The position numbers and the translations under genes are program-made. Source: Actinomyces sp. ZJ308 (GTDB lineage Bacteria; Actinomycetota; Actinomycetes; Actinomycetales; Actinomycetaceae). Taken from it: a stretch of 64,000 bases of DNA. The notes under the pieces are model-generated. The model ran no database searches. It was not told where the DNA came from and saw nothing but the letters and a program-made list of their open reading frames with translations. Shown here in pieces: positions 7,850-15,956 of this stretch (position 1 is its first letter; every line of letters starts with the position of its first letter). The stretch covers positions 124,001 to 188,000 of the forward strand of contig NZ_JAAIJY010000002.1 in the NCBI RefSeq assembly GCF_011752065.1. Reading direction: 5' to 3'.

Positions 7850-10171
7850 ATGGCCTTCTTTAAAATCGATACCGAAAAAGCCACGACTCAGAGCAATCGC
7901 CTGAATGAGTATGGCACGTTTGTTGCCACTGAAAGATCCAATATCTACAAGTCCAGCGAGAACAACTCGCATCCTGTGGGCACAGTGGAGGAGGCTGCGC
8001 GAGCCTATGGATCGGCTCCTGGAGTTTCGGGGGGTACTCCGGGTGCTCCAGCTTCCCCCGATGGGTCGTCCACCCAACCGGACGCACTGGGTGGTGATGG
8101 ATCTCCAACGACTCTGGCTGGATGTGTCTCCGCCATCATCGGGCTCGCCGCTGAGCTGAAGGCTCGCACGACAGAGGTCATTAACCTCAACCAAAGCGGT
8201 GTTAACAATCTGAACGCCGATGGTACGTACTCCTACTATCTTCCCGATCCACCCGAGGGGACAACTGATACGGCGGCCTATTGGGCCAGCATGGACACCT
8301 CCTCCAACGTGCGGGCGTATAATACGGAATCTGCTGCGAACGGTAAGAGGCAGGCGCAGGAGCTCGAAACCGCTATCAACTCGGGTGACCAGGCCAAGGT
8401 CAGTCAACTTCTTACTGAGATTGATAAGCACCGAGATGTCCCGGCATATGGGGCCACGTTCTATAAACAATGCGGTGGGCCCAACGAATATCTTTCCCTA
8501 GTGCACAGTGCGGAGCAGACACTTAGCACCGATCCGAATGCTGTGCTTCATGTTGTCAATACGTTAGGACACGTACTGGGCGGCGCATCTCAATCCGCCG
8601 TTGGTGGTGATAGCTTAGGCAAGGAGTTCTCGGCAGCAATCAAGGGAAGTCCTTTGGGAGACAAGGTAGCGGCGTTCAATGCGCTGACATCTGCGCCTGG
8701 ATCTCTGTATGGGACGGGGTTTCTGGTAGATGCGGCAACCATTCTTGAAGATGTGGATCCGAATAAACTTAGTGCGGGGACTGGCTTGCTCTCTCTGGAA
8801 TTCACTAAGGATCCGATGGCTGGAGTGCTCGCCGCAATGGGGAACAACTCGAAAGCGGCGCTCACCTATCTCAGTGGTACGGGATCGGTTGATGCAGAGG
8901 GTAACTGGGTGCCGGATGAGAAGACTCAGAAGCGGTGGGATAAGCTCACGTCGCGTGACTGGAAGAAATACGGTGTTGAAGACAGTGGTAGATCGTGGTG
9001 CAAAACGGGGCAGGAGGGATTCACTGCCGCTCTTGCTGCTGCATCATCGTACCGAAATGCAGACTCAACGAGCTCCAGCCGGGAATCGGATGCTCGAGCC
9101 ACCTATGTCTCAGCCAATGGGATTGTTTACTTCGCCGGTGACGGGACAGATGGAAGGTATTCCTGGTCCAAGGGGGACTTCACTGATGCCATGCAGAAGA
9201 ACATGGCCGTTGTGCTCGGCAACAGTCCTGAAGAGGTGTCGGGTGCAGCGTCAGGCGGAGGGTTCGACAATGAAGATGATGGACCCAGCCTTGGTAACGT
9301 CATCATCCGTAACCCTAAGGATCCGAAAAACCCTCTCACAATGCGACCCGGACACATTTCAACCCTGATCTATCGGTTTGGAAATAACGAGGATGCTCTA
9401 ACGACGCTAACGGCTAGGCTTGGAGAATATCACCACGATCATAAGGAAGCGGCGATGAATACTCCTGGTGCCGGTGGGCAGACCTTACATGATGCGTATG
9501 CTCGCACCTCTGCGTCGATGGCTTACATCGAGTCATTGGCCAACTCGCGCGTCTCTGACGACATGATTGCCGCTCAGCAGGCACAATCTGCTGACGAGAA
9601 GGCGGTGAAGGCGAGGCAAGCCGAGGTTGTGGGAACATCACTATCGATTCTCAGTACGATCGCTGCCGCAGGGGTGACGGAACTAACCGCTGGATCGGGA
9701 GCTCCTCTCGCTCTCTCGCTGCTCACTGCGGCGGGGCAGCCGATCGCCACCGATCTCATGGTCGATGCGTTGGGAGGAGTTCCGGACGTTGGCACAGGTG
9801 GAAGTACCAACACGTCGAGTGGTGATGGATCCACGGTCAACACCTATGATGAGTTAAAAGCACAGGGGTACGCAGATGTCGCCAACCGCGGCATGTTCCA
9901 GCAGCAGCCAGAAAAGCCGGGAGAAAAAACCACGGACCAGAATGCGAAGGCGAAGCATCCTGATTGGTATGTAAAAGACGAGAATGGTAATCCCGTGCGG
10001 ATAGATCCCGGCTCTCTGAGTTCAAAACAGATTGAAAAGATGATGAACTGGGAGAATGAAATTACCAACGACGACGACCGAGGTGTACTTAATTATGTAG
10101 ATGGTGGGGTCGCCGAAGGCGAGACAAATGGGGGAGGTCATGCACGCAGCGCTCCTCCGTCAACGAAGTAG
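7850..10171 (+). CDS. Large ESX-associated / DUF6571-like protein
   Basis: 773 residues starting MAFFKIDTEKATTQSNRL after AGAGGAA. The N-terminal 110 residues are helical and WXG/LXG-like, without a signal peptide. The middle (about 270-500) has SLEFTKDPMAGVLAAMGNN and a WDKLTSRDW block, resembling actinobacterial DUF6571-type proteins. A hydrophobic Ala/Thr/Leu stretch lies at about 600-645. The C-terminal 110 residues (from NTYDELKAQGYADV) are polar and end in a low-complexity tail. This architecture fits a type VII secreted effector with a variable C-terminus, but no nuclease or protease motif is recognisable. Low G+C and use of AAT, TTA and ATA-type codons suggest recent transfer. It pairs with the WXG-like gene at 7437. 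Confidence 0.55.
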   Translation: MAFFKIDTEKATTQSNRLNEYGTFVATERSNIYKSSENNSHPVGTVEEAARAYGSAPGVSGGTPGAPASPDGSSTQPDALGGDGSPTTLAGCVSAIIGLAAELKARTTEVINLNQSGVNNLNADGTYSYYLPDPPEGTTDTAAYWASMDTSSNVRAYNTESAANGKRQAQELETAINSGDQAKVSQLLTEIDKHRDVPAYGATFYKQCGGPNEYLSLVHSAEQTLSTDPNAVLHVVNTLGHVLGGASQSAVGGDSLGKEFSAAIKGSPLGDKVAAFNALTSAPGSLYGTGFLVDAATILEDVDPNKLSAGTGLLSLEFTKDPMAGVLAAMGNNSKAALTYLSGTGSVDAEGNWVPDEKTQKRWDKLTSRDWKKYGVEDSGRSWCKTGQEGFTAALAAASSYRNADSTSSSRESDARATYVSANGIVYFAGDGTDGRYSWSKGDFTDAMQKNMAVVLGNSPEEVSGAASGGGFDNEDDGPSLGNVIIRNPKDPKNPLTMRPGHISTLIYRFGNNEDALTTLTARLGEYHHDHKEAAMNTPGAGGQTLHDAYARTSASMAYIESLANSRVSDDMIAAQQAQSADEKAVKARQAEVVGTSLSILSTIAAAGVTELTAGSGAPLALSLLTAAGQPIATDLMVDALGGVPDVGTGGSTNTSSGDGSTVNTYDELKAQGYADVANRGMFQQQPEKPGEKTTDQNAKAKHPDWYVKDENGNPVRIDPGSLSSKQIEKMMNWENEITNDDDRGVLNYVDGGVAEGETNGGGHARSAPPSTK

Positions 10172-10202
10172 TTTCTAGCTCGATCAGGAGGGTGTTGTTG
10201 TC

Positions 10203-10832
10203 GTGTATGCAAAGTGTATGAAGAAGTATGTGCCAGCGCTGGCGATGTTTGCCGCTCTGTGTCCTTGGTTGTGCTCCTGCTCGTCGGTCAATCCGGAGAA
10301 AGCTTCATCATATTCGCCAACCCAAGTGGAAACGTACTTGAATCAAAGTGTTTTCTGTGAGGTCTTGTCTCAGGATGTGCTTGGTAATGCTTTGTCGATG
10401 CGGGTGAACTTTTTTGGGTATTCACATCACTTTGAGTACAGGTCGTTCCAGTGTGAAGTTAAAGGGAGGCGTTCTGGGGATAGCGGGGATTCCTCATTGC
10501 TGATCAATTATGCTGCAAACGGCAAATTGTCTAATGTTGGAGGGCGGCAAAAGTTTGATGAGATCGACGGTGCTGGGTATGCTGCTCTTAATGTCGCAGG
10601 AACTGAGGGGCATGGATATATTTGGTTTGATTCACGTAATGATAATATTCATTTTGCTTGGCTCTATCCGGATGGTTATGTCCTGGATGCTGTGCTCTTC
10701 GGAAATGGATTCTTGTATTCTGCCGACGACCCGGCAATCGATGGAATGCGTCTCATCGCGAACGCGGTGATTCCGGCGGTACCTCCCGTCGCGGCCGGAT
10801 CAAGTCAGGCCTACACATCGTCAGTAAGTTGA
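10203..10832 (+). CDS. Hypothetical lipoprotein, low-GC island
   Basis: 209 residues from GTG 10203, preceded by AGGAGG (10186-10191); an in-frame ATG at 10218 is an alternative. The N-terminus is a lipoprotein signal (MKKYVPALAMFAALCP, then LCSCSS), so it is predicted to be exported and lipid-anchored. The mature part has no family I recognise; it looks beta-rich and aromatic, with segments such as RVNFFGYSHHFEYRSFQC. Base composition is the lowest in the window, close to 50 percent G+C. It lies 31 bases after the DUF6571-like gene in the same direction, so it is probably co-transcribed. It could be a cognate immunity or accessory lipoprotein, but that is inference only. Confidence 0.65.
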   Translation: MYAKCMKKYVPALAMFAALCPWLCSCSSVNPEKASSYSPTQVETYLNQSVFCEVLSQDVLGNALSMRVNFFGYSHHFEYRSFQCEVKGRRSGDSGDSSLLINYAANGKLSNVGGRQKFDEIDGAGYAALNVAGTEGHGYIWFDSRNDNIHFAWLYPDGYVLDAVLFGNGFLYSADDPAIDGMRLIANAVIPAVPPVAAGSSQAYTSSVS

Positions 10833-10852
10833 TTGCCGTCAGATGGGGCGGA

Positions 10853-11317
10853 TCACTTCTGTCGGGGGTTGCTGTTGTTGGTGGTGAGGGTCTGGACCTC
10901 GGCGACGGGCAGGTTGACTGGTGGTGGTGACTGCCGGCAGGCTGCCGCTGGAGCCGTCGGTGGAGGTGTAGGAGGCGGAGTAGGCCACTGATACCGTCAA
11001 CGGTGTGGTCCCGCCCAGGTGGGCCGAGCTGCGGTTGAAGGAGATCATGCAACGTAATAGCACGAGGGCTTGATGCTCACCGACGTCGACGATGAGACCA
11101 CCTCGCCTCCGCCGCCCCCGCCGGACGAGGCCGTCGTGTACTGCTCGGTAATACTCACCGAGATCTCACCACCACCCGCATTCTCTGTCGATGCGGCACC
11201 CACTTGAGGGGCGGTATCAGGGCTGTTGGCGGTGCCGGCATGGGCGGCCGGCCCTGCAGTAACAGCGGCAGACAGGAGCAGGGTGGCTAAACCCATGGCT
11301 GACGTGTGTCTGTTCAT
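10853..11317 (-). pseudogene. Frameshifted secreted beta-type protein remnant
   Basis: ATG at 11317 opens a 90-residue frame with a signal peptide (MNRHTSAMGLATLLLSAAV, cleavage near AHA-GTA). It then reads EISVSITEQYTT, a Gly run, and SVSIKPSCYYVA before a stop at 11045. Just downstream a second frame reads ISFNRSSAHLGG and TVSVAYSASYTSTDG, and a third frame then reads VNLPVAEVQTLTTNN to a stop at 10853. All three pieces have the same style (alternating Val/Ser/Thr strands) and join if two single-base shifts are corrected, near 11050 and near the ACC repeats at about 10925. I therefore read it as one broken gene. A short intact 90-aa secreted protein is the alternative. Confidence 0.5.
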
Positions 11318-11331
11318 GAAGTTCCCCTTCA

Positions 11332-12033
11332 CTAGTTGACGTTGCAGGTATTGTGCTGACCGATCTCCTCTCGAGTGGCTCGCCACCTGCCGTCTTCCCC
11401 CTTGTTCATGAAGGTTATGGAGGGGAAACGTGACTGCCTACTTGGTGTTGTGATGTCTTTACCTTGGCCGTCAATGAACGTGGCCTGGGTCAGGTCCAGG
11501 CATGAAGAGACTGAATAACCGTTTCCATCTGCAGAGGCAATGACCTCGGAGACTGAGATCCTGATTGGTGGGCGAGTCAACTCGCCGTTCTTGTTGGTGG
11601 CGTTACGGTGGATGTCTCGTAGCGCCTCACCTTCGGCGAAGTCGTCTATGGTGTCCAGGCCTTCATCCTTCGTCCACAGGCGCCAGGTCGCCCTGTCGTA
11701 GGTGAAGTAGGCGCGTAGGACCTCGGTTTGGGTGGCGTCCAGGCTCTCGGGGATGGAGACGACCGTGTAACCCAGGTCTGGGTCGGACATCGACTCGGCT
11801 GTGACCGGGCCGCCGCCGGCCGTGCTGCTCGTGCTCGGTGAGGCGCTCGGGGCTCCGGTTGACGACGTCGTCGCGCCGGTAGAGGCGCTGGCCCCGCTTG
11901 CGGTGCTGTTCAACGGCGGGACGGTGCCGCCGCCCTTCGGGCTGTTCGATGAGCATCCCGCCAGGGCCAGGGAGCCGGCCAGTAGCGCCGCTCCCAGGGC
12001 GCCTGCCACGCGACGAGAACCGCACTGTCCCAT
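11332..12033 (-). CDS. Hypothetical lipoprotein
   Basis: About 233 residues from ATG 12033, preceded by GGAG eight bases upstream. A further in-frame start at 12078 would put 15 extra residues before the signal. The signal is GALGAALLAGSLALAGCSS with Cys at the lipobox, so it is lipid-anchored. A Ser/Thr/Gly/Ala linker (about 30-70) follows. The mature domain (PDLGYTVVSIPESLDATQTEVLRAY region) resembles the NTF2-like lipoproteins common in Actinobacteria: a helix with Tyr/Trp, ALRDIHRNATNKNGEL, then strands ending SCLDLTQATF and GRWRATREEIGQHNTCN. The function is not known. It lies 14 bases upstream of the frameshifted secreted gene on the same strand, so they were probably co-transcribed. 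Confidence 0.75.
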   Translation of the reverse strand: MGQCGSRRVAGALGAALLAGSLALAGCSSNSPKGGGTVPPLNSTASGASASTGATTSSTGAPSASPSTSSTAGGGPVTAESMSDPDLGYTVVSIPESLDATQTEVLRAYFTYDRATWRLWTKDEGLDTIDDFAEGEALRDIHRNATNKNGELTRPPIRISVSEVIASADGNGYSVSSCLDLTQATFIDGQGKDITTPSRQSRFPSITFMNKGEDGRWRATREEIGQHNTCNVN

Positions 12034-12216
12034 GAGCGCACTCCATTCAGTTGTGGTCGGAATCGACCAACGAATCATAATGATCCGACTATACCCCGCA
12101 CATCACAGCCGTATCACGGCAACGACCTCACGACGATATCGCCGTCGTCACTGACGTCGTCGTATCTTGAAGAGCTCCCCGCGCATCGGTGCGGTGTCGG
12201 TGCGGTCGAGACAGCC

Positions 12217-12236
12217 CTGTCGCAGGACTGCGACAG
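12217..12236. promoter_or_regulatory. Perfect 20-bp palindrome upstream of OmpA-type lipoprotein (copy 2)
   Basis: CTGTCGCAG-GA-CTGCGACAG is a perfect nine-base inverted repeat with a 2-base centre, 43 bases before the ATG at 12280. A one-mismatch copy is at 4631-4650 before another lipoprotein gene. No T run follows, so an operator is more likely than a terminator. Confidence 0.55.
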
Positions 12237-12279
12237 CGAGGGGACGGGACGGCGACAACGTGCCGGTAACGTTCATGTC

Positions 12280-13527
12280 ATGACCAAAGCACTCATCTCC
12301 CTGCCCTCCCTCGCTCTCATCACCACCCTCGCCCTGAGCGGATGCTCCCTGAGCATCGGGGGTGGCGGCTCCTCGTCGCAGGCGCAGAGCCAGGAGACCC
12401 AGGGCGGCTCGGATACTGGCAGCACCGCGGGCGGTGCCGCGGGCTCGGCCTCCGCTCAGGCGACGAGCACGGCCGCCTCCGCGAGCCAGGCGGTCGCCGG
12501 CTACGAGCCCGGCCAGATCCCCCCGATCCCCATGATCTCCCTGCCCGACCTCAGCCTGCTCACCCAGTCCACGGGTGCCTTCACCCCGGACCTCACCCGC
12601 TCCATCACCTCCCAGCCAGGTGTCACCGTCAGGCCCGCGCGCTGCGATGCGAGCGGCTCGCTGGTCTCCGGCTCCACGGTGCTCGGCGGCGACGGATCCA
12701 TGACCACGAGCTCAGGCGCCACCTCCGTCACCAACAACGGTGACGGCTCGGGCACCTACTCCGACGGCAAGGTCTCCATCACCAACAACGGAGACGGCTC
12801 AGGCACCTACTCCGACGGCAAGGTCTCCATCACGGTCAATGGCGACGGCTCGGGCACCTACAGCGACGACCACCTCTCCGTGACGGTCAATGGCGACGGC
12901 TCGGGCACCTACAGCGACTCCACCACCGGGGAGTCCATCGCTCTCAACGGTGACGGCTCGGGCACCTACAGTCGCGGCGAGATCTCCATCGCCAACAACG
13001 GTGACGGTTCGGGTACCTACAGCGACGGCAAGCTCTCCATCGCCAACAACGGTGACGGCAGCGCCGTCGTCAACGGCGAGCCCATCTCCGCCAAGCCGAT
13101 TCCCAAGGCCGGCAAGGTCGGCACCTTCCCCTCCATCGATGCCGCCAAGCCGGTGCAGTCCTGCGGCACGGTCATCACCCTGGAGGACAGCGTGCTGTTC
13201 GACTTCGGCTCATCCGAGCTGCGCTCCGAGGCCTCCACCACGCTGACCAACCTGGCCACCGTCCTCAAGGACTCCAAGGCCCCCAAGGTCCAGGTCCAGG
13301 GCCACACCGACTCCGTCTCCGACGACGCCTCCAACCAGACCCTCTCCGAGCAGCGGGCCAAGGCGGTCTCCGACGCACTCACCTCCGACGGCGTGACCGC
13401 CACGATCGACTCCGTCGGCTACGGCGAGACCAGGCCCGTGGCCCCCAACGAGAACGCCGACGGCTCCGACAACCCCGCCGGGCGCCGCCTCAATCGCCGC
13501 GTCGAGGTCTTCGTCCCGACCTTCTGA
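12280..13527 (+). CDS. OmpA-domain lipoprotein with GDGSGTYS repeats
   Basis: 415 residues. The signal peptide has lipobox LALSGCS (Cys about 22), so the protein is lipid-anchored. A Ser/Gln/Ala linker and a region ending VRPARCD follow. Residues about 145-265 hold seven or eight tandem units of the type NNGDGSGTYSDGKVSI, each with an Asp/Asn/Gly turn that could bind calcium or form a beta-roll. The C-terminal 115 residues are an OmpA/MotB-type peptidoglycan-binding domain: VLFDFGSSELR, VQGHTDSVSD, SEQRAKAVSDAL, SVGYGETRPV and GRRLNRRVEVFV. The Asp in GHTD and Arg in SEQRA are the residues that contact peptidoglycan in this family. It probably links membrane and wall. Such domains are less usual in Gram-positive cells. 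Confidence 0.9.
   Translation: MTKALISLPSLALITTLALSGCSLSIGGGGSSSQAQSQETQGGSDTGSTAGGAAGSASAQATSTAASASQAVAGYEPGQIPPIPMISLPDLSLLTQSTGAFTPDLTRSITSQPGVTVRPARCDASGSLVSGSTVLGGDGSMTTSSGATSVTNNGDGSGTYSDGKVSITNNGDGSGTYSDGKVSITVNGDGSGTYSDDHLSVTVNGDGSGTYSDSTTGESIALNGDGSGTYSRGEISIANNGDGSGTYSDGKLSIANNGDGSAVVNGEPISAKPIPKAGKVGTFPSIDAAKPVQSCGTVITLEDSVLFDFGSSELRSEASTTLTNLATVLKDSKAPKVQVQGHTDSVSDDASNQTLSEQRAKAVSDALTSDGVTATIDSVGYGETRPVAPNENADGSDNPAGRRLNRRVEVFVPTF
12730..13068 (+). repeat. Tandem 48-bp coding repeats (NNGDGSGTYSDGKVSI)
   Basis: About seven copies of a 48-base unit within the OmpA-type lipoprotein gene, with units differing mainly at SDGK/SDDH/SDST/SRGE. The near identity of several adjacent copies suggests that copy number can change by recombination between strains. 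Confidence 0.85.
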
Positions 13528-13625
13528 ACCCTCTGGCAATCCGACCCTGCCCGGCCGAGCCGACCTGCCGCCACCTACCGCTGACCGTCACCATCCCCCA
13601 CCACATCTGAATACTGGAGAGAATC

Positions 13626-14306
13626 ATGTCCCCGACCACTCGTCCCCTCTCGTCCCGTCGCGCCGCAGCTGCGATCCTCATGACCCTGTCCCTGGCCGGC
13701 GTCAGCGCCTGCTCCGTCTCCATCGGCGGCGGATCCACCAACCAGGGCGCCGCCACCACCGCGAGCCAGGAGGTCGCCTCGCCCAGGCAGTCCACAGCCG
13801 CCGCGCAGCCCTCGACGGCGGCGACCGGCTCGCAGGCCGCCGGGTCTCAGGCGACGGCGTCGGGCGCCCCGGAGCAGTCCGCGCCGGCTGCCCCGGCCGC
13901 CACAGCTGGGGGCAGTGCCCCTGGGGCCGGTGCCCAGCAGGCATCCGGTGACAGGCCCGGGGCGCAGGCGACCATCACCGACAGCGACTGGCTCAGCGAC
14001 CTCGAGGGCGTGGACCGGACCGTCTCCGCGACTCCGTCCATGCTCCTGAACGAGGCCAATGATGAGGTTCGCATCGAGGGAGACGTGGCCAACCTGAACG
14101 TCTCAGCGGACAACGTGACGGTTGTCGTCGACTACGTCGGCCTGCTGACCGTCACCGGCACCAACGCCGAGGTCTACGTCAAGGACGTCGACCGCGTCGT
14201 CATCAAGGGAGGCAACGCAAAGGTGGTCTGGGCCGGAAACACCCCGAAGATCGAGGACTTCGGGAGCAACACCGAGACCCGGCAGCAGGGCTCCAGGAGC
14301 AGCTGA
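13626..14306 (+). CDS. DUF3060-like lipoprotein, second paralogue
   Basis: 226 residues. ATG 13626 follows GGAGAG. The lipoprotein signal is ILMTLSLAGVSACSV with Cys near residue 29. A long Ala/Gln/Ser/Pro-rich linker (about 35-115) is followed by a C-terminal DUF3060-like beta domain: VRIEGDVANLNVSADNVTV, VGLLTVTGTNAEVYV, DRVVIKGGNAKVVWAG. The protein has the same plan and the same NTPKIEDFG-like ending as the lipoprotein at 4731 (DDPTIQDAG), so the two are paralogues. It follows the OmpA-type lipoprotein in the same direction with a 98-base gap. A strong hairpin at 14351 ends the unit. Function unknown; surface location predicted. Confidence 0.8.
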   Translation: MSPTTRPLSSRRAAAAILMTLSLAGVSACSVSIGGGSTNQGAATTASQEVASPRQSTAAAQPSTAATGSQAAGSQATASGAPEQSAPAAPAATAGGSAPGAGAQQASGDRPGAQATITDSDWLSDLEGVDRTVSATPSMLLNEANDEVRIEGDVANLNVSADNVTVVVDYVGLLTVTGTNAEVYVKDVDRVVIKGGNAKVVWAGNTPKIEDFGSNTETRQQGSRSS

Positions 14307-14350
14307 CTTAAGACCGCCTCGTCCGCAGCCTCATCCTCACGCTCATCCAT

Positions 14351-14394
14351 ACCGTGTGGCCCGCCCGGCTCCTGAGCCGGGCGGGCCACACGGT
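14351..14394 (+). terminator. Very long perfect terminator hairpin
   Basis: A 20-21 bp perfect inverted repeat (14351-14371 with 14374-14394) with a 2-base centre, 45 bases after the DUF3060-like stop. Only two T residues follow it, but the stem is strong enough to act as a terminator in high-GC DNA. Confidence 0.75.
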
Positions 14395-14413
14395 TCGCGC
14401 GTGATCTGTGCCG

Positions 14414-14456
14414 GATCTGTGTCGGATACCTGCCGGATCACACGATGCTGGGGCGC
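14414..14456. repeat. Dispersed 43-bp repeat, copy A
   Basis: This intergenic stretch matches 18356-18398 at 38 of 43 positions, with core CTGCCGGATCACACGxTGCT. The second copy runs into the 3' end of the GH20 gene. The rest of the 424-base gap between 14307 and 14730, apart from the hairpin and the promoter, shows no gene. Confidence 0.6.
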
Positions 14457-14676
14457 TCGCCTTCCCAGGGGCGTGACGTCCCTCTTAAAGGTCGGCTTGA
14501 CGACTGCATCGAGGGCGACAGTGGTCTTGAGTCGGCTCGATGAGGGCCTCCACTGGGCTTGTTCGTGAACCTGGTGACTGGGTCTGCTCCTGTTCCAGTC
14601 GTCGGGACAGCCCCTGAGCCGGCGTGCCCCGACCCCTGACCGCAGGTATATCCGCCGTATGTGGGCGAACGCATGC

Positions 14677-14707
14677 TTGACTCCATAGTGCACCTACTGT
14701 CTATAGT
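14677..14707 (+). promoter_or_regulatory. Promoter of the GntR-ABC operon
   Basis: TTGACT (14677-14682) and TATAGT (14702-14707) are spaced by 19 bases, 24 bases before the regulator ATG. ATAGTG occurs twice, at 14685-14690 and 14703-14708, with the second copy on the -10. This suits autorepression by the YtrA-type GntR protein, whose operators often overlap the promoter. Confidence 0.55.
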
Positions 14708-14730
14708 GTGTATGTACGGAAGGAGTTGCT

Positions 14731-15132
14731 ATGCCGCTCTCGGTCGTTCTGTCCAATACGGCGGGAGTTCCCATCTACGAGCAGATCGCCCAGCAGGTCA
14801 GGGATGCGATCCTGACAGGCCAGGTGGAGGCTGACGAGATGCTGCCCTCGATCCGGGCTCTGGCCCGGGACCTGCGTGTCAGCGTCATCACCACCACCCG
14901 CGCGTACTCCGACCTCGTCACTGACGGCTTCCTGGCCAACGTTCCCGGTAAGGGCTACTTCGTTCTGCCCCGGGACTCCGAACTGGTGCGCGAGCAGGTG
15001 CTGCGGGAGGTCGAGGAGCACCTCGACCGCGCCGTGGAGCGCGCGCGCCTGGCCCAGCTCAGCGACGAGGAGCTCCACACCATGCTGCAGACCATCATCA
15101 CCACTTCCAGCACATCCAAGGACAAGCAGTGA
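14731..15132 (+). CDS. GntR-family regulator, YtrA subfamily
   Basis: 133 residues, ATG 14731 after GGAAGGAG. The N-terminal winged helix is typical: VPIYEQIAQQVRDAILTGQ, LPSIRALARDLRVSVITTTRAYSDL, GFLANVPGKGYFV. It is followed only by a short helical tail rather than a ligand-binding domain. This short form with a downstream ABC exporter is the YtrA type, which represses its own operon and responds to cell-wall-active compounds or unknown ligands. The stop overlaps the GTG of the ABC ATPase gene (GTGA), so it is the first gene of a five-gene operon. Confidence 0.93.
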   Translation: MPLSVVLSNTAGVPIYEQIAQQVRDAILTGQVEADEMLPSIRALARDLRVSVITTTRAYSDLVTDGFLANVPGKGYFVLPRDSELVREQVLREVEEHLDRAVERARLAQLSDEELHTMLQTIITTSSTSKDKQ

Positions 15133-15956
15133 ACCCTGTCGAGATCTCCCACCTCACGAAGCACTACCCGGACTTCAGCCTGAGTGATGTCACGTTCTCC
15201 GTCCCCGCCGGTTACGTGACGGGCTTCGTCGGGGCCAACGGCTCGGGGAAGACCACCACCATCAAGGCGGCCCTGGGCATGATCCATCCCGATGCCGGTT
15301 CGGCCACCACCCTGGGCCATGAGCGCATCGGCGTCGTCTTCGATGCCCCGCCCTACAACCCCGAATGGCGCCTGAAGGACCTGGGCCGTGGCATCGGACG
15401 CTTCTACCCCACCTGGTCCCAGGAGCGCTACGACTCCGAGCTCCAGGCCGCGGGCCTCGTCCCCACCAAGAAGGTCAAGGAGCTCAGCCGGGGCATGGGC
15501 ATGCGCCTGCAGATGGCGGTGGCCCTGGCCCACGATCCTGAGCTGCTCATCCTCGACGAGCCGACTGGTGGACTGGATCCCCTGGCCCGTACCGAGATGG
15601 TGGACATGCTCGCCCAGTTCATGGTGGAGGAGGGCCGCACCATCCTGTTCTCCACCCACATCACCTCCGATCTCGATCGGTTGGCCGACTACCTGGTCAT
15701 CCTCAGTCGGGGGAGGGTCGTGGCCAATGGCACCGCCGAGGAGATCATCGGCTCCTTCCGACTCGTGCGCGGTACTCCCGAGCGCCTGACCGACGCCGTG
15801 CGTCAGGCCTGCCTCGGACTGCGCAGCACTCAGCTGGGCTGGGAGGCCATGATGCCGGCCGACGCCGCCGAGGCGCTGGCTGACCGCATCGTCGTCGAGA
15901 CTCCCACTATTGAGGACCTCGCCGTGCACATCGCCAAGGAGGCAGGCCATGAATGA
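15129..15956 (+). CDS. ABC transporter ATP-binding protein
   Basis: 275 residues. Walker A GANGSGKTT, signature region LSRGMGMRLQMAVAL (a variant of LSGGQ), Walker B LLILDEPTGGLDP and switch His in FSTHITSDLDRLADY are all present, so it should be active. The GTG start overlaps the regulator stop. The C-terminal 60 residues are an extension typical of YtrB/BcrA-like exporters of antimicrobial peptides. It would energise the membrane proteins encoded by the next three genes. Confidence 0.93.
   Translation: MNPVEISHLTKHYPDFSLSDVTFSVPAGYVTGFVGANGSGKTTTIKAALGMIHPDAGSATTLGHERIGVVFDAPPYNPEWRLKDLGRGIGRFYPTWSQERYDSELQAAGLVPTKKVKELSRGMGMRLQMAVALAHDPELLILDEPTGGLDPLARTEMVDMLAQFMVEEGRTILFSTHITSDLDRLADYLVILSRGRVVANGTAEEIIGSFRLVRGTPERLTDAVRQACLGLRSTQLGWEAMMPADAAEALADRIVVETPTIEDLAVHIAKEAGHE

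Noticed and set aside
12730-13068. The tandem units as a CRISPR-like or regulatory array
   Set aside because: They are in frame, contiguous without spacers, and encode a clear protein repeat within the OmpA-type lipoprotein.
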